A DNA stretch of 64,000 bases from Halobacillus locisalis (GCF_013694105.1 NZ_JACEFG010000002.1:1054001-1118000), one strand, 5' to 3'; positions 34,715 to 44,487 are shown, counted from the stretch's first letter. Numbers and translations: made by a program. The notes: generated from the sequence alone by a model not told the origin.

Positions 34715-34833
34715 ACGTCTCATCTCCCTTATTTGGTCTATGTTTACTATTTCCTCGTAAACGGCGGTCATACTTGTTCCCTCACATATTCTGCTTACAT
34801 CTACCTCACACTACACGTAAAGGAGAGGTGGAG

Positions 34834-36120
34834 ATGAGTAAACGAGGACTTTCGTGGTGGAAGTTATCCTTAATCGGAGTCGGTTGTATCATTGGGACTG
34901 GGTATTTTCTAGGTTCAAGTCTAGCCATTCAACAAGCAGGGGCGTCTGTCCTGATCGCTTATTTAACAGCTGGAATCGTCACATGGCTTGTCTATCAAGC
35001 GTTGGCGAAAATGACGGCTGATCATATGGAGAAAGGATCTTTTCGCACCTATGCCAAACAAGCTTTTGGGTCATGGGCAGGGTTCAGTAACGGCTGGGTG
35101 TATTGGACAGCGGAATTGTTGATTATGGGGAGTCAATTGACGGCCCTTGCCATTTTTGCTCGATTTTGGTTCCCTTATGCCCCCGTTTGGTTATGTGCGG
35201 CCTTCTTTTCTGTTATCGGATTGTTTGTTTTATATCTAGGTGTTAAAAAGATCGAGGACTTGGAAAATATCTTTGGATTGATGAAAGCGGCGGCTATCGT
35301 CATGTTTGTCCTGATTGGAGGAGCAGCCATGCTTGGCTTGTTGCACAATGAGGGAGCAGACGTACAAACTCAGACACTGGAGCTATTTCCGGAGGGAGGA
35401 ACAGGGCTTTGGATCGCTCTGCTCTATGCGTTCTATGCATTTGGAGGAGTGGAAGTGATGGGGTTGATGGCTTCGGAGTTGAAGGATCCGAATGAAGCCG
35501 AGAAATCCGGTCGTCTCATGCTCTTCTTACTGACCATTCTGTATGTAGCTTCCTTTTTTCTGGTTGTCCGTTTAGCGCCGCTTCAAGATATTGATACAGA
35601 AGAAAGTCCGTTCATCACGGCATTGAAACCACTCGAGTGGGATTGGGTGTCTCATGTATTCAACGGCATCTTGATCATTGCGGGTTTTTCGACGATGGTC
35701 GCCTCCTTGTATGCTGTCACAACGATGGTGACAGCTTTAGCAGAAGAAGGAGACGCTCCTTCCTTATTTGCGAAGAAAGGAGAAGAACATACGCCTCTTC
35801 CGGCTTTTATCCTGACAACGGTGATGGTGGTGATTTCCGTAGTGTTTGCTCTGTTGCTGCCAAATAACATCTTTGCCTATATCACGACAGCAGCCGGTCT
35901 GATGCTGTTGTATAATTGGATCTTCATCTTATTTTCGTACCGGTCGATGATGAAGCCTAAAGGATTGGCTTTGGTGAAAGTCGTGGTGGCAGCGGCGATC
36001 ATTGCAGTGGCTATTGTCGGAACCTTATTTGATGGCACTAGTCGAACAGGATTATGGGTCAGTTTTGTTTTCCTTATCTTGATTACTGTAGCAACTTGGA
36101 TCAAGCAGTGCAGGAATTAA
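34834..36120 (+). CDS. Amino acid permease (APC family)
   Basis: A 428-residue transporter with about 12 membrane helices. The first helix IGVGCIIGTGYFLGSSLAIQ carries the G-x-G-x-x-x-G substrate-binding turn of the APC family; LYAFYAFGGVEVMGLMASEL corresponds to helix 6. The ATG follows GGAGAGGTGG. It is divergent from the deiminase-type gene, so the two may share a substrate such as arginine or a methylated arginine (inference). Its stop overlaps the stop of the convergent gene by 3-4 bases. Confidence 0.88.
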   Translation: MSKRGLSWWKLSLIGVGCIIGTGYFLGSSLAIQQAGASVLIAYLTAGIVTWLVYQALAKMTADHMEKGSFRTYAKQAFGSWAGFSNGWVYWTAELLIMGSQLTALAIFARFWFPYAPVWLCAAFFSVIGLFVLYLGVKKIEDLENIFGLMKAAAIVMFVLIGGAAMLGLLHNEGADVQTQTLELFPEGGTGLWIALLYAFYAFGGVEVMGLMASELKDPNEAEKSGRLMLFLLTILYVASFFLVVRLAPLQDIDTEESPFITALKPLEWDWVSHVFNGILIIAGFSTMVASLYAVTTMVTALAEEGDAPSLFAKKGEEHTPLPAFILTTVMVVISVVFALLLPNNIFAYITTAAGLMLLYNWIFILFSYRSMMKPKGLALVKVVVAAAIIAVAIVGTLFDGTSRTGLWVSFVFLILITVATWIKQCRN

Positions 36121-36866
36121 GCATTTTGGTTTCGCTGCATCATCGCCTTGAACGGGCATTTGGAAGGTATTGTGTCGTCATCTTGAAGAAAGTATTGTTG
36201 CCATTCCAAGTTATCTTTCTGCCCATACCATTTTAACGCAGGGTGTGCGGGTCTTTCGTCATACTCCTCCAGACGCTTTCTGATGGCGGCTTTTAACTTT
36301 CGACCATAGGACGTTCCATCGTGAATATCATGGAAAACCCATCTAGGTTGCATAGCGATAAGGAAGTGGGGGGAATGACGGCTTTTCCTCTCTGAATGAG
36401 CCGGAGTGGCACAAAAGGCGAAATACGGTTCCCCATCGAAACAAAATTCCCATGAAGGATCTTCAGGGCATGTGGAAATATCATCTGGCCAGGGCTCTTC
36501 ATCTAGTTCGTGGACACGGGAAAGGAGCGTCCAGAAGATTTCTTGATACGACGAAATAGAGGTTGCTCTTTCTATATCCTGTGTATCGAAAAAGACCACA
36601 ATAGACGCATAGCGGCCAGTGTCTCTAGAGATTTTTCCGTATGCTTTGAGTAATGATGCTAATTGCTCGGCAGTTTTGTAGCTTTTAGGATTTCCTGCAA
36701 AACCATAGCGTAGTGAATCTTCCAGGAATCCTTGGATACCTGGAACACAAGGATACGGATGTTTACGATCCAGCATCATCTGTTTGAAATAGTCGAAAGC
36801 CGATTGCTCCCAAGGTTCAAGTGATGACGCTTGTTGTTCAATCGAAGACTTTGTAAGTAAATGCAT
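36117..36866 (-). CDS. YqcI/YcgG-family protein (GntA-like)
   Basis: A 249-residue cytosolic protein of the YqcI/YcgG family (PF08892). Characteristic pieces are YPCVPGIQGFLEDSLRYGFAG near the start, WTLLSRVHELDEEPWPDD, FAFCATPAHSERKSRHSP and the closing SKCPF. One characterised relative, GntA of guanitoxin biosynthesis, is a heme-dependent N-hydroxylase acting on a guanidino group. Whether this protein hydroxylates anything is unknown. The ATG has AGGAGGGAG upstream. Close to a guanidine-fold enzyme and an amino acid permease. Confidence 0.85.
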   Translation of the reverse strand: MHLLTKSSIEQQASSLEPWEQSAFDYFKQMMLDRKHPYPCVPGIQGFLEDSLRYGFAGNPKSYKTAEQLASLLKAYGKISRDTGRYASIVVFFDTQDIERATSISSYQEIFWTLLSRVHELDEEPWPDDISTCPEDPSWEFCFDGEPYFAFCATPAHSERKSRHSPHFLIAMQPRWVFHDIHDGTSYGRKLKAAIRKRLEEYDERPAHPALKWYGQKDNLEWQQYFLQDDDTIPSKCPFKAMMQRNQNA

Positions 36867-36928
36867 GACTCTCCCTCCTAAGGCTGAACACACCTTATCG
36901 TATGAAAGAGAGAGCTATAGGTGTTTGT

Positions 36929-37561
36929 CTATGCAAAAAGGATATGGAATGCTTGAAACCCGAAATAAAGACCGAAGATGACTAGCACGATTCCCGAGAC
37001 AATCGAAATCGCTTGAAGCATGCGAGGTTGAATCCATCGTCTAGCACCCGAGGCTAAGCTTGCCATGCATACATCCCACACTAAGATTCCGATAAAGATT
37101 CCCCCGCTGTATAGTAGCAGCTGCTCCCCAGCGTAGCTTTTAGACGTTTGAGCGAGCATTGCCCCATAAATGCCTAACCAGAATAAGATGCTCAGCGGGT
37201 TTGATATCGCAAGGAAGAACCCCGTAAGCATTGATTTTCGCTTCTTCTCTTGTACGGACCTTTCGTGAGGTGTTTCGGATACGCGGGAGGAATGGATCAT
37301 ACTTTCAACCCCTGTGTAACAGAGGATGAAGAAACCGAACGACCATAGAAATGTCTGGACCAAAGGTGTATCGACCCATTGAGATAGTCCGAAATAAATC
37401 ATCAGCATAAAGACAGCATCGGCAAGCATGGCTCCTACCCCGAGCAACCACGCGTGCATGAAACCGAAGCGGATACCTTTATCAATCTGTGCTGCGTTGA
37501 TCGGCCCCATCGGTGCAGATAACGATACGCCTAATACAATATAACTTAAGAAAATGCCCAT
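36929..37561 (-). CDS. LysE/RhtB-family amino acid exporter
   Basis: A 210-residue exporter with six membrane helices. The start GVSLSAPMGPINAAQIDKG is the LysE/RhtB signature (G-P-I/G), and a basic loop (HERSVQEKKRKS) lies in the middle. The family exports amino acids such as lysine, arginine, homoserine or threonine; the substrate here is not clear. The ATG follows GGTGGGAG. It lies 62 bases upstream of the YqcI/YcgG gene on the same strand, and the two may be co-transcribed. Confidence 0.9.
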   Translation of the reverse strand: MGIFLSYIVLGVSLSAPMGPINAAQIDKGIRFGFMHAWLLGVGAMLADAVFMLMIYFGLSQWVDTPLVQTFLWSFGFFILCYTGVESMIHSSRVSETPHERSVQEKKRKSMLTGFFLAISNPLSILFWLGIYGAMLAQTSKSYAGEQLLLYSGGIFIGILVWDVCMASLASGARRWIQPRMLQAISIVSGIVLVIFGLYFGFQAFHILFA

Positions 37562-37624
37562 AGCAGTTCTCCCACCTTTTTTCCATACTTGATACTACTA
37601 TATCAATAGAGGGACAAGCTTATG

Positions 37625-37674
37625 AAAAAAAAACAGAGGATGACACGTTGCGTCGTGTCATCCTCTGTTTTTTG
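37625..37674 (-). terminator. Strong bidirectional hairpin
   Basis: Perfect 17-base arms AAACAGAGGATGACACG and complement, with A and T runs outside. It ends the minus-strand coat-protein gene at 37689. Confidence 0.9.
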
Positions 37675-37688
37675 TTTGAATGTTCGTG

Positions 37689-38303
37689 TTAGTGCGTTTG
37701 ATTTCCCTGCCCAGGAGTTTGTGTATAGCTTTTTAACATAGCCGTCATATCCTGTTGATTCAATTGAGGAACTTGATAATACCCGTGCTTGTTTTGATAA
37801 AGGAAGGTTTCATAACTCATCTCAATAAAGTTCGGTACGCTATCTGCGATGACCCGACGAAGCACCGGGTTTGTCATTTCTAGAGCCGTCATAGCCATGA
37901 GGCTGGCAAGTGACTTGGTTTGACTAAGCATGTAGGCTGATAGCCCCTGGTCGGAAAGGTCCTGAACGGATTGGTTCGGCTTTTTAGGCTGGCCGGGCTT
38001 GACCCCATAAACGGCATCGTTATTTTGGTTCATTTTATACTGTTGCGTCGGTACTTGAGGGTCTTGACCTGTAGAAAAGCTGTGCACGATCGTATTGTAC
38101 GTTTGCTGCACGAAATTGGATTGACGTGTGAGGATGTCTTTCAGCTCTGGGTCTTGAATGTGCTGATCGTACATTTGGTATTGGTCCAAAAGACTGATCA
38201 TTCCTGCAATGACTTCATGAGCATCAAATAACTCATGGCCCCCATGATTCATGTTCATCATCGTTTGTCCTTGTTGAGTGCCTTGCTGCTTTTGATTTTG
38301 CAT
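37689..38303 (-). CDS. Spore coat protein, CotF-type
   Basis: A 204-residue Gln/Asn/Met-rich protein with two CotF-like helical blocks: HELFDAHEVIAGMISLLDQYQMYDQHIQDPELKDIL and LSAYMLSQTKSLASLMAMTALEMTNPVLRRVIADSVPNFIEMSYE. Such proteins are part of the spore coat, made late in the mother cell. The ATG at 38303 follows CAGGAGG; earlier in-frame codons lack a site. A sigma-K-like promoter was sought but not convincingly found. Single gene. Confidence 0.85.
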   Translation of the reverse strand: MQNQKQQGTQQGQTMMNMNHGGHELFDAHEVIAGMISLLDQYQMYDQHIQDPELKDILTRQSNFVQQTYNTIVHSFSTGQDPQVPTQQYKMNQNNDAVYGVKPGQPKKPNQSVQDLSDQGLSAYMLSQTKSLASLMAMTALEMTNPVLRRVIADSVPNFIEMSYETFLYQNKHGYYQVPQLNQQDMTAMLKSYTQTPGQGNQTH

Positions 38304-38478
38304 AAGAAAACCTCCTGTAAAGTGATTCTTATTCAGGTTTCCCATTACCGCGAATCTCATGTATGGGTGGAAAAAGGTCTAATTTTGACAGAGCTCCCAC
38401 AAAAGTGTCCATTCGTGTTAAGCTGATAGGTATATGATGAAATATTCAAATAATTCAAGTGTTATGGAGGTACTTCTA

Positions 38479-38730
38479 TTGAGGATATTAGGTTATCAGC
38501 ACCTTTCACATCCGGAAGGGACAAAGTTGGATTGCTCAGGGAGCGGATCGAACAGAAGGAGTGGACAAGTCATGGGGCTTCATGTGCTCGTTGATGACGC
38601 AGATGAATTTGCTAAGATGGCAAAATCGAATGGTGCGGAACTCACGGGACCATTCGTGAAAGAGGACAAACGCATTTACACGCTTCATGCCCCTGAAAGG
38701 CTTCCTGTAACAATCGAGTCACGAAATTGA
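38479..38730 (+). pseudogene. Truncated VOC/glyoxalase-family remnant
   Basis: An 83-residue frame that keeps the C-terminal half of a glyoxalase-like (VOC) domain: GLHVLVDDADEFAKMAKSNG and GAELTGPFVKED, with the typical strand-helix order. The expected N-terminal ~40 residues with FYxxVLG are missing. A TTG start after TGGAGGTAC is possible, so a short product may be made. I read it as a decaying gene, but a compact real protein remains possible. Confidence 0.5.
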
Positions 38731-38804
38731 TACCTTTTATACATAGACAGTACCTCCACTCATGATAAAATGAGGAAAAGAGGATTGAAAAGGGAGATAG
38801 AGAA

Positions 38805-39413
38805 ATGAGAACTTGGGGAAGAAAGTTATTTGTCGTACTCATATCTGCACTAACCTTAGGATTGTATATCCCGCCTACCTATGCCGCTACGGATACGGCA
38901 GAGAATAAAGAAGTTGCTCCACAAGACGAAACGAGTGGCAGAACCGTTATTGAAGATCCGCCATCACATGATTTAGAACAAGAAGCCAGTGAGGATCTTC
39001 CTCTTAATGCAGATGATTATGTAAAGAAGATGAAAGAGCAAGCGAAAGAGCAGACGATTACGAAAATGGGGCCACGTATCATTGAAAAAGTGGACGGGGA
39101 CATGACAGAAGAGATTTTACCGAAAATCGAGGAAATTGTCGCTTCCATTTTAGGTGAGGTCACTGAAGAGGACTTGCCTTACTATGAAATTACAGAAGAG
39201 TTGACACCAGGATATGGTGAGAAAATCTTCACCCTTGTCCATCAGAAAACACAAAAAGAAGTAGCGAGATTTGATGTACGAAGGGACAAGCGTCCTGGAG
39301 AGGGCTACTGGTTCAATTTCCATTATCATTTAGAAGATGATAACTTTACGAAACACCATTCCATAGGAGAAATCTATTGGGAGAAAAATACTCCACCGAA
39401 GTGGATGTCATAA
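38805..39413 (+). CDS. ypjP: YpjP-family exported protein
   Basis: A 202-residue protein with a signal peptide (residues ~1-27, VLISALTLGLYIPPTYA), an acidic middle and a conserved C-terminus: EILPKIEEIVASIL, EKIFTLVHQKTQKEVARFDVRRD and YWFNFHYHLEDDNFTKHHSIGEIYWEKNTPPKWM. This pattern agrees with the B. subtilis YpjP protein, of unknown function, in length and order. The ATG follows AGGGAG. Followed by a terminator. Confidence 0.87.
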   Translation: MRTWGRKLFVVLISALTLGLYIPPTYAATDTAENKEVAPQDETSGRTVIEDPPSHDLEQEASEDLPLNADDYVKKMKEQAKEQTITKMGPRIIEKVDGDMTEEILPKIEEIVASILGEVTEEDLPYYEITEELTPGYGEKIFTLVHQKTQKEVARFDVRRDKRPGEGYWFNFHYHLEDDNFTKHHSIGEIYWEKNTPPKWMS

Positions 39414-39424
39414 CGACGTTGATC

Positions 39425-39458
39425 AGGCGACTCTGTTAATTGGAGTCGTCTTTTTTTA
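39425..39458 (+). terminator. Terminator after ypjP
   Basis: GGCGACTC / GAGTCGTC stem with seven T residues, overlapping the stop of the convergent hxlR-type gene. Confidence 0.85.
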
Positions 39459-39797
39459 TTCTTTTTGACTTTGCTCTGTCCCCCAACGGTGCATTTCTTC
39501 TAGAAGCGGCAGCAGCGTTCTCCCTTTGTCGGTCATGGAATACTCGACTTTAGGAGGGATTTCATCATACTGCTTGCGTTGAATCAACCCGTCCATTTCC
39601 AAATCTTTCAGCTGTTGGCTCAGCACTTTATGTGCGACACCAGGAAGTAAGCGGCGCAGTTCATTATATCGATGGATGCCGTCAACGCCTAAATGCCAAA
39701 GAATGACCGTTTTCCACTTTCCGCCCACTTTGTTCAATGTATATTCAATTGAACACTTCAACTTCCCCTGTTCGTCCACATTCGGTTGTTCACTCAT
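39456..39797 (-). CDS. HxlR-family transcriptional regulator
   Basis: A 113-residue winged-helix regulator. The Cys near the N-terminus (LKCSIEYTLNKVGGKWKTVILWHL) sits in the position of the redox/aldehyde-sensing Cys of the YodB/HxlR family, followed by ELRRLLPGVAHKVLSQQLKDLEMDGLI. The ATG follows AAGGAG. It is divergent from a VOC enzyme, which is probably its target. The region between holds GTTAG-TTT-CTAAC (39823-39836), a possible operator. Confidence 0.88.
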   Translation of the reverse strand: MSEQPNVDEQGKLKCSIEYTLNKVGGKWKTVILWHLGVDGIHRYNELRRLLPGVAHKVLSQQLKDLEMDGLIQRKQYDEIPPKVEYSMTDKGRTLLPLLEEMHRWGTEQSQKE

Positions 39798-39919
39798 ATC
39801 TATTTCACTCCTTAGTTACTTTCAGGTTAGTTTCTAACATAAAAGTGCATTCTTACGCTCATTATCGTAATGGTATAACATAGAACGCGTCAACACAATT
39901 ACAATAGGAGGTCTTGCAC

Positions 39920-40417
39920 ATGCAACCATACCCTAGAAATTTCTCTCATATTGGATTATCTGTTCCTGATGTAGAACAAGCTCTTAAATTCTATACAGAC
40001 GTATTTGGCTGGTACACCATTATGGAACCATCCACTATTCAAAATGATGACTCACCGGTCGGGCAAATGTGCCGTGATGTATTTGGTAGTGAGTGGGAAA
40101 GTATCCGAATTGCTCACTTATCTACAGGAGATCGAATTGGAATTGAACTATTCGAGTTCTCCCATAACGAAAAGCCCGATAACAATTTCGAATACTGGAA
40201 AACAGGGATCTTCCACTTCTGTGTCCAGGACCCTGATATTGAAGGCATCGTCGAAAAAATCAAAGAACATGGCGGTAAACAACGCATGCCGATCCGTGAA
40301 TATTACCCTGGTGATAAACCTTATAAGATGGTGTACGTCGAAGATCCGTTCGGCAACGTCTTTGAGATTTATACGCATAGCTATGAATTGACTTATTCGA
40401 AGGGTGCTTATGAATAA
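39920..40417 (+). CDS. VOC-family (glyoxalase-like) enzyme
   Basis: A 165-residue protein with two beta-alpha-beta-beta-beta modules (NFSHIGLSVPDVEQALKFYTDVFGW and FHFCVQDPDIEGIVEKIKEHGG, with YVEDPFGNVFEIYTH). Conserved His and Glu metal ligands are at HIGL and FEIY. Glyoxalase I or dioxygenase function is likely, but the substrate is open. The start ATG follows AGGAGGTC; a TTG two codons upstream is rejected. Probably controlled by the divergent HxlR-type regulator, which suggests a reactive aldehyde or quinone signal. Confidence 0.85.
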   Translation: MQPYPRNFSHIGLSVPDVEQALKFYTDVFGWYTIMEPSTIQNDDSPVGQMCRDVFGSEWESIRIAHLSTGDRIGIELFEFSHNEKPDNNFEYWKTGIFHFCVQDPDIEGIVEKIKEHGGKQRMPIREYYPGDKPYKMVYVEDPFGNVFEIYTHSYELTYSKGAYE

Positions 40418-40537
40418 AGGGCAATCTTAAGTGAAGTGCTTTTTCACATTCACAAACCGATTCAAAACGCATTCACATGTGTTTGACGTCTCATAATGGG
40501 ATATAAGGAGGTAAATGAATGGATGAGGAGGCATCAT

Positions 40538-41236
40538 ATGAAGAATGCACTCGTAACAGGAGCCAATCGAGGTCTGGGATTCGAGGCGAGTCGTCAGCTT
40601 GCTCAAGCAGGTTTTAAGGTGTGGTTAGGAGCTAGAAATGAAGAAAAGGGAAAGGAAGCGGCATCAACATTGCAAGACGAAGGTCTTGATGTCCATTACA
40701 TTTTTTGTGATGTAGCTCAACCCGATAAAGTCGGTCACTTGAAAGATCAGATTATAGAAGCGGACGGGAAACTGGACGTGCTTGTGAATAATGCAGGCAT
40801 CTTCCCTGATAAAAAAGATTCGATTCTTGATGTGGATACGGTCACATTCGAGGATGTTCAGCTCGTCAATTACTTCGGCCCTTATTTCCTTATGCACACG
40901 TTTATTCCTGTCATGATTGAAAATGATTACGGTCGTGTCGTAAACTTAGCGGCTGAAATGGGTGTCAACTCTGCAATGGATGCTCCGATGGCAGGGGCCT
41001 ACAAAGCCTCCAAGTTTGGCTTGAATGCCTTGACTCGTCTATTTGCTGGGTCAACGAGAAGAAAGAACGTGAAGGTGAATTCCGTGAGTCCGGGCTGGGT
41101 AAAGACGGACCTTGGAGGAGAGAAAGCGAAAAGAGAACCTGAGGAGGCCATGGAAGGGATTCTTTGGTTGGCTCAATTAGAGGATGATGGGCCTAACGGT
41201 AAGTTCTTCAGAGATAAAGAAGAGCTGGAGTTTTAA
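40538..41236 (+). CDS. Short-chain dehydrogenase/reductase
   Basis: A 232-residue SDR enzyme with the NAD(P)-binding TGANRGLGFEA (residues ~6-16), the NNAGIF motif, a catalytic Ser and the Tyr-x-x-x-Lys of YKASKFG, then SPGWVKTDLGG. The fold and length are typical of cytosolic reductases, and the closest type is the carbonyl-reductase-like group. The ATG at 40538 follows GAGGAGG; an in-frame ATG 14 codons earlier lacks spacing. Downstream of the VOC enzyme by 120 bases, without a terminator. Confidence 0.9.
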   Translation: MKNALVTGANRGLGFEASRQLAQAGFKVWLGARNEEKGKEAASTLQDEGLDVHYIFCDVAQPDKVGHLKDQIIEADGKLDVLVNNAGIFPDKKDSILDVDTVTFEDVQLVNYFGPYFLMHTFIPVMIENDYGRVVNLAAEMGVNSAMDAPMAGAYKASKFGLNALTRLFAGSTRRKNVKVNSVSPGWVKTDLGGEKAKREPEEAMEGILWLAQLEDDGPNGKFFRDKEELEF

Positions 41237-41243
41237 ACACAAG

Positions 41244-41272
41244 AAAGAGCTGCCGTTATGGCAGCTCTTTTT
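41244..41272 (+). terminator. Terminator between the SDR gene and murB
   Basis: AAAGAGCTGCC / GGCAGCTCTTT stem with T and A flanks; usable in both directions for the two convergent genes. Confidence 0.88.
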
Positions 41273-42191
41273 AGGATGGATCTTCGCCTATGATACGGAC
41301 TTCGCGTTCTAGTTCCACTCCGAACTTTTCTTTGACCGTCTTTTGAACATGTTCAATCAGAGAAATATAATCCGATGTAGAAGCATCATCCTTGTTTACA
41401 ATGAACCCAGCGTGCTTTGTCGACACTTCTGCCCCGCCTATATTCTTTCCTTGTAAGTCACTATCTTGAATTAACTTGCCGGCAAAGTATCCAGGTGGTC
41501 GCTTGAACACACTCCCGCACGATGGATATTCAAGGGGTTGCTTGGATTCGCGTTTGTACGTTAAATCATCCATCACCGCTTTGATTTCTTCATGAGACCC
41601 AGGAGTTAAATGAAAAGTAGCCTCAACAACGATGTCTCCACGGTCTGGAATATTACTTGTACGGTAGTCGAGGTCAAGCTCTGAGGCATCCCTTCTTACT
41701 AAGTTTCCGTCCTTATCGACGACATGGGCGTATGCGAGTACGTCTTTAATTTCACCACCGTAAGCACCTGCGTTCATGTACAATGCGCCACCGACGGTTC
41801 CAGGGATTCCACAAGCGAATTCTAAACCAGATAGATTTTCACCCAGTGCATACCTTGAAGCATCGATGATACGAGCGCCGCTTTGGGCGACGACGGTATT
41901 TCCTTCTGAGGATATCGAATCTAAATGTTTCAAATTGATTACGATTCCGCGAATGCCACCGTCTTTGATAATTAGATTCGATCCATTTCCTAATAACGTG
42001 AAAGGAATTCCATCTTCCTTTGCTAACTTCACTACGTTTTGTACTTCTTCAAAGGAAGTGGGCGTAATGAAGAAATCAGCTCTTCCTCCAAGTTTCGTGT
42101 ACAAGTGGTCTTTTAGCAGCTCATCCACTTTCACGTTTTCCTCTTTGACGAGGTCCATCAGTTTCGTATATATTTTCTTTTTATTCGTCAT
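41271..42191 (-). CDS. murB: UDP-N-acetylenolpyruvoylglucosamine reductase
   Basis: MurB reduces the enolpyruvyl group of UDP-GlcNAc-enolpyruvate with NADPH and FAD, giving UDP-MurNAc for peptidoglycan. The 306-residue product has the FAD-binding motif [36 protein letters not shown] and the catalytic region [13 protein letters not shown], with [10 protein letters not shown] at the C-terminus. The ATG at 42191 gives the usual family length; an earlier ATG (M at 42239) would add 16 residues, and both sites are weak. It stands apart from any mur/div cluster and could be a second copy. Confidence 0.93.
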   Translation of the reverse strand: MTNKKKIYTKLMDLVKEENVKVDELLKDHLYTKLGGRADFFITPTSFEEVQNVVKLAKEDGIPFTLLGNGSNLIIKDGGIRGIVINLKHLDSISSEGNTVVAQSGARIIDASRYALGENLSGLEFACGIPGTVGGALYMNAGAYGGEIKDVLAYAHVVDKDGNLVRRDASELDLDYRTSNIPDRGDIVVEATFHLTPGSHEEIKAVMDDLTYKRESKQPLEYPSCGSVFKRPPGYFAGKLIQDSDLQGKNIGGAEVSTKHAGFIVNKDDASTSDYISLIEHVQKTVKEKFGVELEREVRIIGEDPS

Positions 42192-42433
42192 GAACACCAG
42201 TCCTATATTTGTTGTATTTTCAGTAAGTTGTTCATCCATCAAAGGACATTTCCAACTAAGGGTCGTTCGCCATTTTTATAGTTAGTTTATGCTGGTTGTT
42301 GAAAAAAGTTTCAGCATCCGATTGTGTTGCACGCTTTTTATTCTATCATATTTTTGGTAAGACAATCGATTCAAATGGAAGGATAACTTCAGCCCAACAT
42401 GTGAATAGTAAGAGGGTAGGGAGGTGTGTGGTG

Positions 42434-42589
42434 ATGGCAAAGGATGTACTGTGTGAAGTTTCCAATTGTGTGCATAACCTTAATGGGAAAAGTTGCGGTG
42501 CAGAAGAGATATTTGTCGTTAGTCACCGTGGCCGTCAAGCGAATACGAGTCAGGAAACAGACTGTAAAACGTTTGAGCCCACCCGATAA
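42434..42589 (+). CDS. DUF1540 small cysteine protein
   Basis: A 51-residue protein with the DUF1540 pattern C-x4-C-x7-C ... TDCKTF: VLCEVSNCVHNLNGKSCGAEEIFV and the closing DCKTF. The four cysteines may bind a metal. The family is common in spore-forming Firmicutes and has no known function. The ATG follows GGGAGG. Followed by a terminator. Confidence 0.85.
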   Translation: MAKDVLCEVSNCVHNLNGKSCGAEEIFVVSHRGRQANTSQETDCKTFEPTR

Positions 42590-42603
42590 AAGTTCCTATA
42601 CAA

Positions 42604-42638
42604 GACTTACCCGACTTAAATCGGGTGAGTCTTTTTTT
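42604..42638 (+). terminator. Terminator after the DUF1540 gene
   Basis: GACTTACCCGA / TCGGGTGAGTC stem with seven T residues. Confidence 0.9.
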
Positions 42639-42651
42639 GTAAGCGCTTCAA
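42638..42651 (+). promoter_or_regulatory. Possible CcpA (cre)-like site before ilvD
   Basis: TGTAAGCGCTTCAA resembles the catabolite-response element TGWAANCGNTNWCA but departs from it in the last bases. It lies ~105 bases before ilvD. Weak evidence. Confidence 0.35.
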
Positions 42652-42755
42652 TTAAAAGAATGTTTTATATTTTCTGAAAAATGATTGCCAAGCAGTGATG
42701 GAGTTAGTATCATCAGTATAAGCGATTCCTAATTACGGTGAAAGAGGTGGAACTT

Positions 42756-44453
42756 ATGGATGAAACAAAGAAAGATTTGCGCATCAGAAGTAAGGTAATC
42801 AGCGAAGGGGTGAACCGGGTTCCCAACCGGTCGATGTTAAGAGCCGTCGGTTTCACGGATGAGGATTTTAAGAAACCCATGATTGGTATAGCAAGTACAT
42901 GGAGTGAAGTGACTCCTTGTAATGTACATATAGATCGTCTAGCGCGCGAAGCGAAAAACGGTGCTCGCGAAGGTGGAGGCGCACCGATGATTTTCAATAC
43001 GATTACAGTAGCGGATGGAATAGCGATGGGACATGAAGGGATGAATTTTTCACTGCCCAGCCGAGAGGTGATTGCTGATTCTATTGAAACGGTAACGAAC
43101 GCGGAGCGATTAGATGGTGTAGTAGCTATAGGTGGTTGTGACAAAACAACACCGGGGTGCTTGATTTCCCTAGGTAGAATGAATCTTCCGGCCGTATATG
43201 TATATGGTGGAACGATCCAACCGGGGAAATTGAACGGAGAAGACATTGATATTGTTTCTTCTTTTGAAGCGGTAGGACAGTACCAAGAGGGAAAGATTGA
43301 TGACGAACAACTTCACAAAGTGGAATGTAGTGCTTGTCCTGGAGCCGGTGCGTGTGGAGGCATGTACACGGCCAATACGATGGCTTCAGCAGTAGAGGCC
43401 CTCGGAATGAGTATTCCCGGTTCGTCTTCTACACCCGCGATTGCCGATTACAAAGAAAAAGAATGCCATCAAGCAGGCGAAATGGTGTTGAACTTGCTAG
43501 AGCGTGAGATTTATCCAAGAGATATCATGACGAAAGAGGCTTTTGAGAATGCGATTACCGTCGTCATGGCTCTAGGCGGTTCCACCAATGCCTTCCTTCA
43601 TTTATTGGCCATGGCCCATTCAGCCGGAGTGGACCTTACCTTAGATGATTTCGAGCGCGTTCGGGTAAACGTCCCTCACATTGCGGATATGAAACCGAGC
43701 GGGAAATATGTGATGCAGGATTTATATGAGAGTGGTGGGGTACCGGCGGTCATGAAATTGCTCCATGAACACGGATTGCTTCATGGTGATTGCTTGACGG
43801 TCACAGGAAAAACAGTGGCTGAAAACCTGGCAGAGGCAGAACCATTGAAAGAAGGACAGAAAGTCATCTTGCCTCTAGAGGAACCTATCAAACCGAGTGG
43901 TCCACTTGTGGTACTGAAAGGGAATCTAGCTCCTGATGGTGCCGTAGCAAAAATGTCAGGTCAGAAGATCAGTCGTTTTGAAGGTCCAGCACGGGTTTAT
44001 GATAGTGAGGCTGAAGCCACAGAAGCGATAGAGGCCGATATGATTAAGGAAGGCGATGTCTTAGTCATCCGAAATGTCGGACCTAAAGGAGGCCCGGGCA
44101 TGCCTGAAATGTTATCCATCACAGCGATGATTGTTGGACGAGGGTTAGGCGGCAAAGTCGCATTATTGACGGATGGGCGTTTCTCGGGTGGATCACATGG
44201 GTTTGTAATTGGTCACGTAGCTCCTGAAGCTGCTGTTGGTGGTCCAATCGGGTTGTTAAAAGAAGGGGATACGATCACGATTGACAGCGATACACAACAA
44301 ATCAACTTTGAAGTCACAGACGAAGAGCTCGAACATCGTAAACAGCAATGGCAACGACCGGAACAAAGGTATAAAACAGGTGTTCTGGCTAAATATGCTC
44401 GACTCGTTTCCTCTTCTGCTAAGGGAGCGGTCACAGATTTGGATTTAGATTAA
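42756..44453 (+). CDS. ilvD: Dihydroxy-acid dehydratase
   Basis: IlvD dehydrates 2,3-dihydroxy acids to 2-oxo acids in isoleucine and valine synthesis and also serves pantothenate supply. The 565-residue product contains the iron-sulfur cysteines in [11 protein letters not shown] and [16 protein letters not shown], the Mg-site segment SSTPA and the C-terminal [11 protein letters not shown] and [16 protein letters not shown]. The ATG at 42756 follows AAAGAGGTGG. It stands alone, without the ilvBHC-leu operon. I see no T-box leader before it. Confidence 0.96.
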   Translation: MDETKKDLRIRSKVISEGVNRVPNRSMLRAVGFTDEDFKKPMIGIASTWSEVTPCNVHIDRLAREAKNGAREGGGAPMIFNTITVADGIAMGHEGMNFSLPSREVIADSIETVTNAERLDGVVAIGGCDKTTPGCLISLGRMNLPAVYVYGGTIQPGKLNGEDIDIVSSFEAVGQYQEGKIDDEQLHKVECSACPGAGACGGMYTANTMASAVEALGMSIPGSSSTPAIADYKEKECHQAGEMVLNLLEREIYPRDIMTKEAFENAITVVMALGGSTNAFLHLLAMAHSAGVDLTLDDFERVRVNVPHIADMKPSGKYVMQDLYESGGVPAVMKLLHEHGLLHGDCLTVTGKTVAENLAEAEPLKEGQKVILPLEEPIKPSGPLVVLKGNLAPDGAVAKMSGQKISRFEGPARVYDSEAEATEAIEADMIKEGDVLVIRNVGPKGGPGMPEMLSITAMIVGRGLGGKVALLTDGRFSGGSHGFVIGHVAPEAAVGGPIGLLKEGDTITIDSDTQQINFEVTDEELEHRKQQWQRPEQRYKTGVLAKYARLVSSSAKGAVTDLDLD

Positions 44454-44458
44454 GTTAT

Positions 44459-44487
44459 GGAGGCCGCTTTATAAAGCGGTCTCTATT
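44459..44487 (+). terminator. Terminator after ilvD
   Basis: GAGGCCGCTTT / AAAGCGGTCTC stem, with a modest T-rich tail. Confidence 0.75.

Noticed and set aside
42659-42755. T-box or riboswitch leader before ilvD
   Set aside because: The stretch is short and lacks the T-box core and any antiterminator-like pairing.
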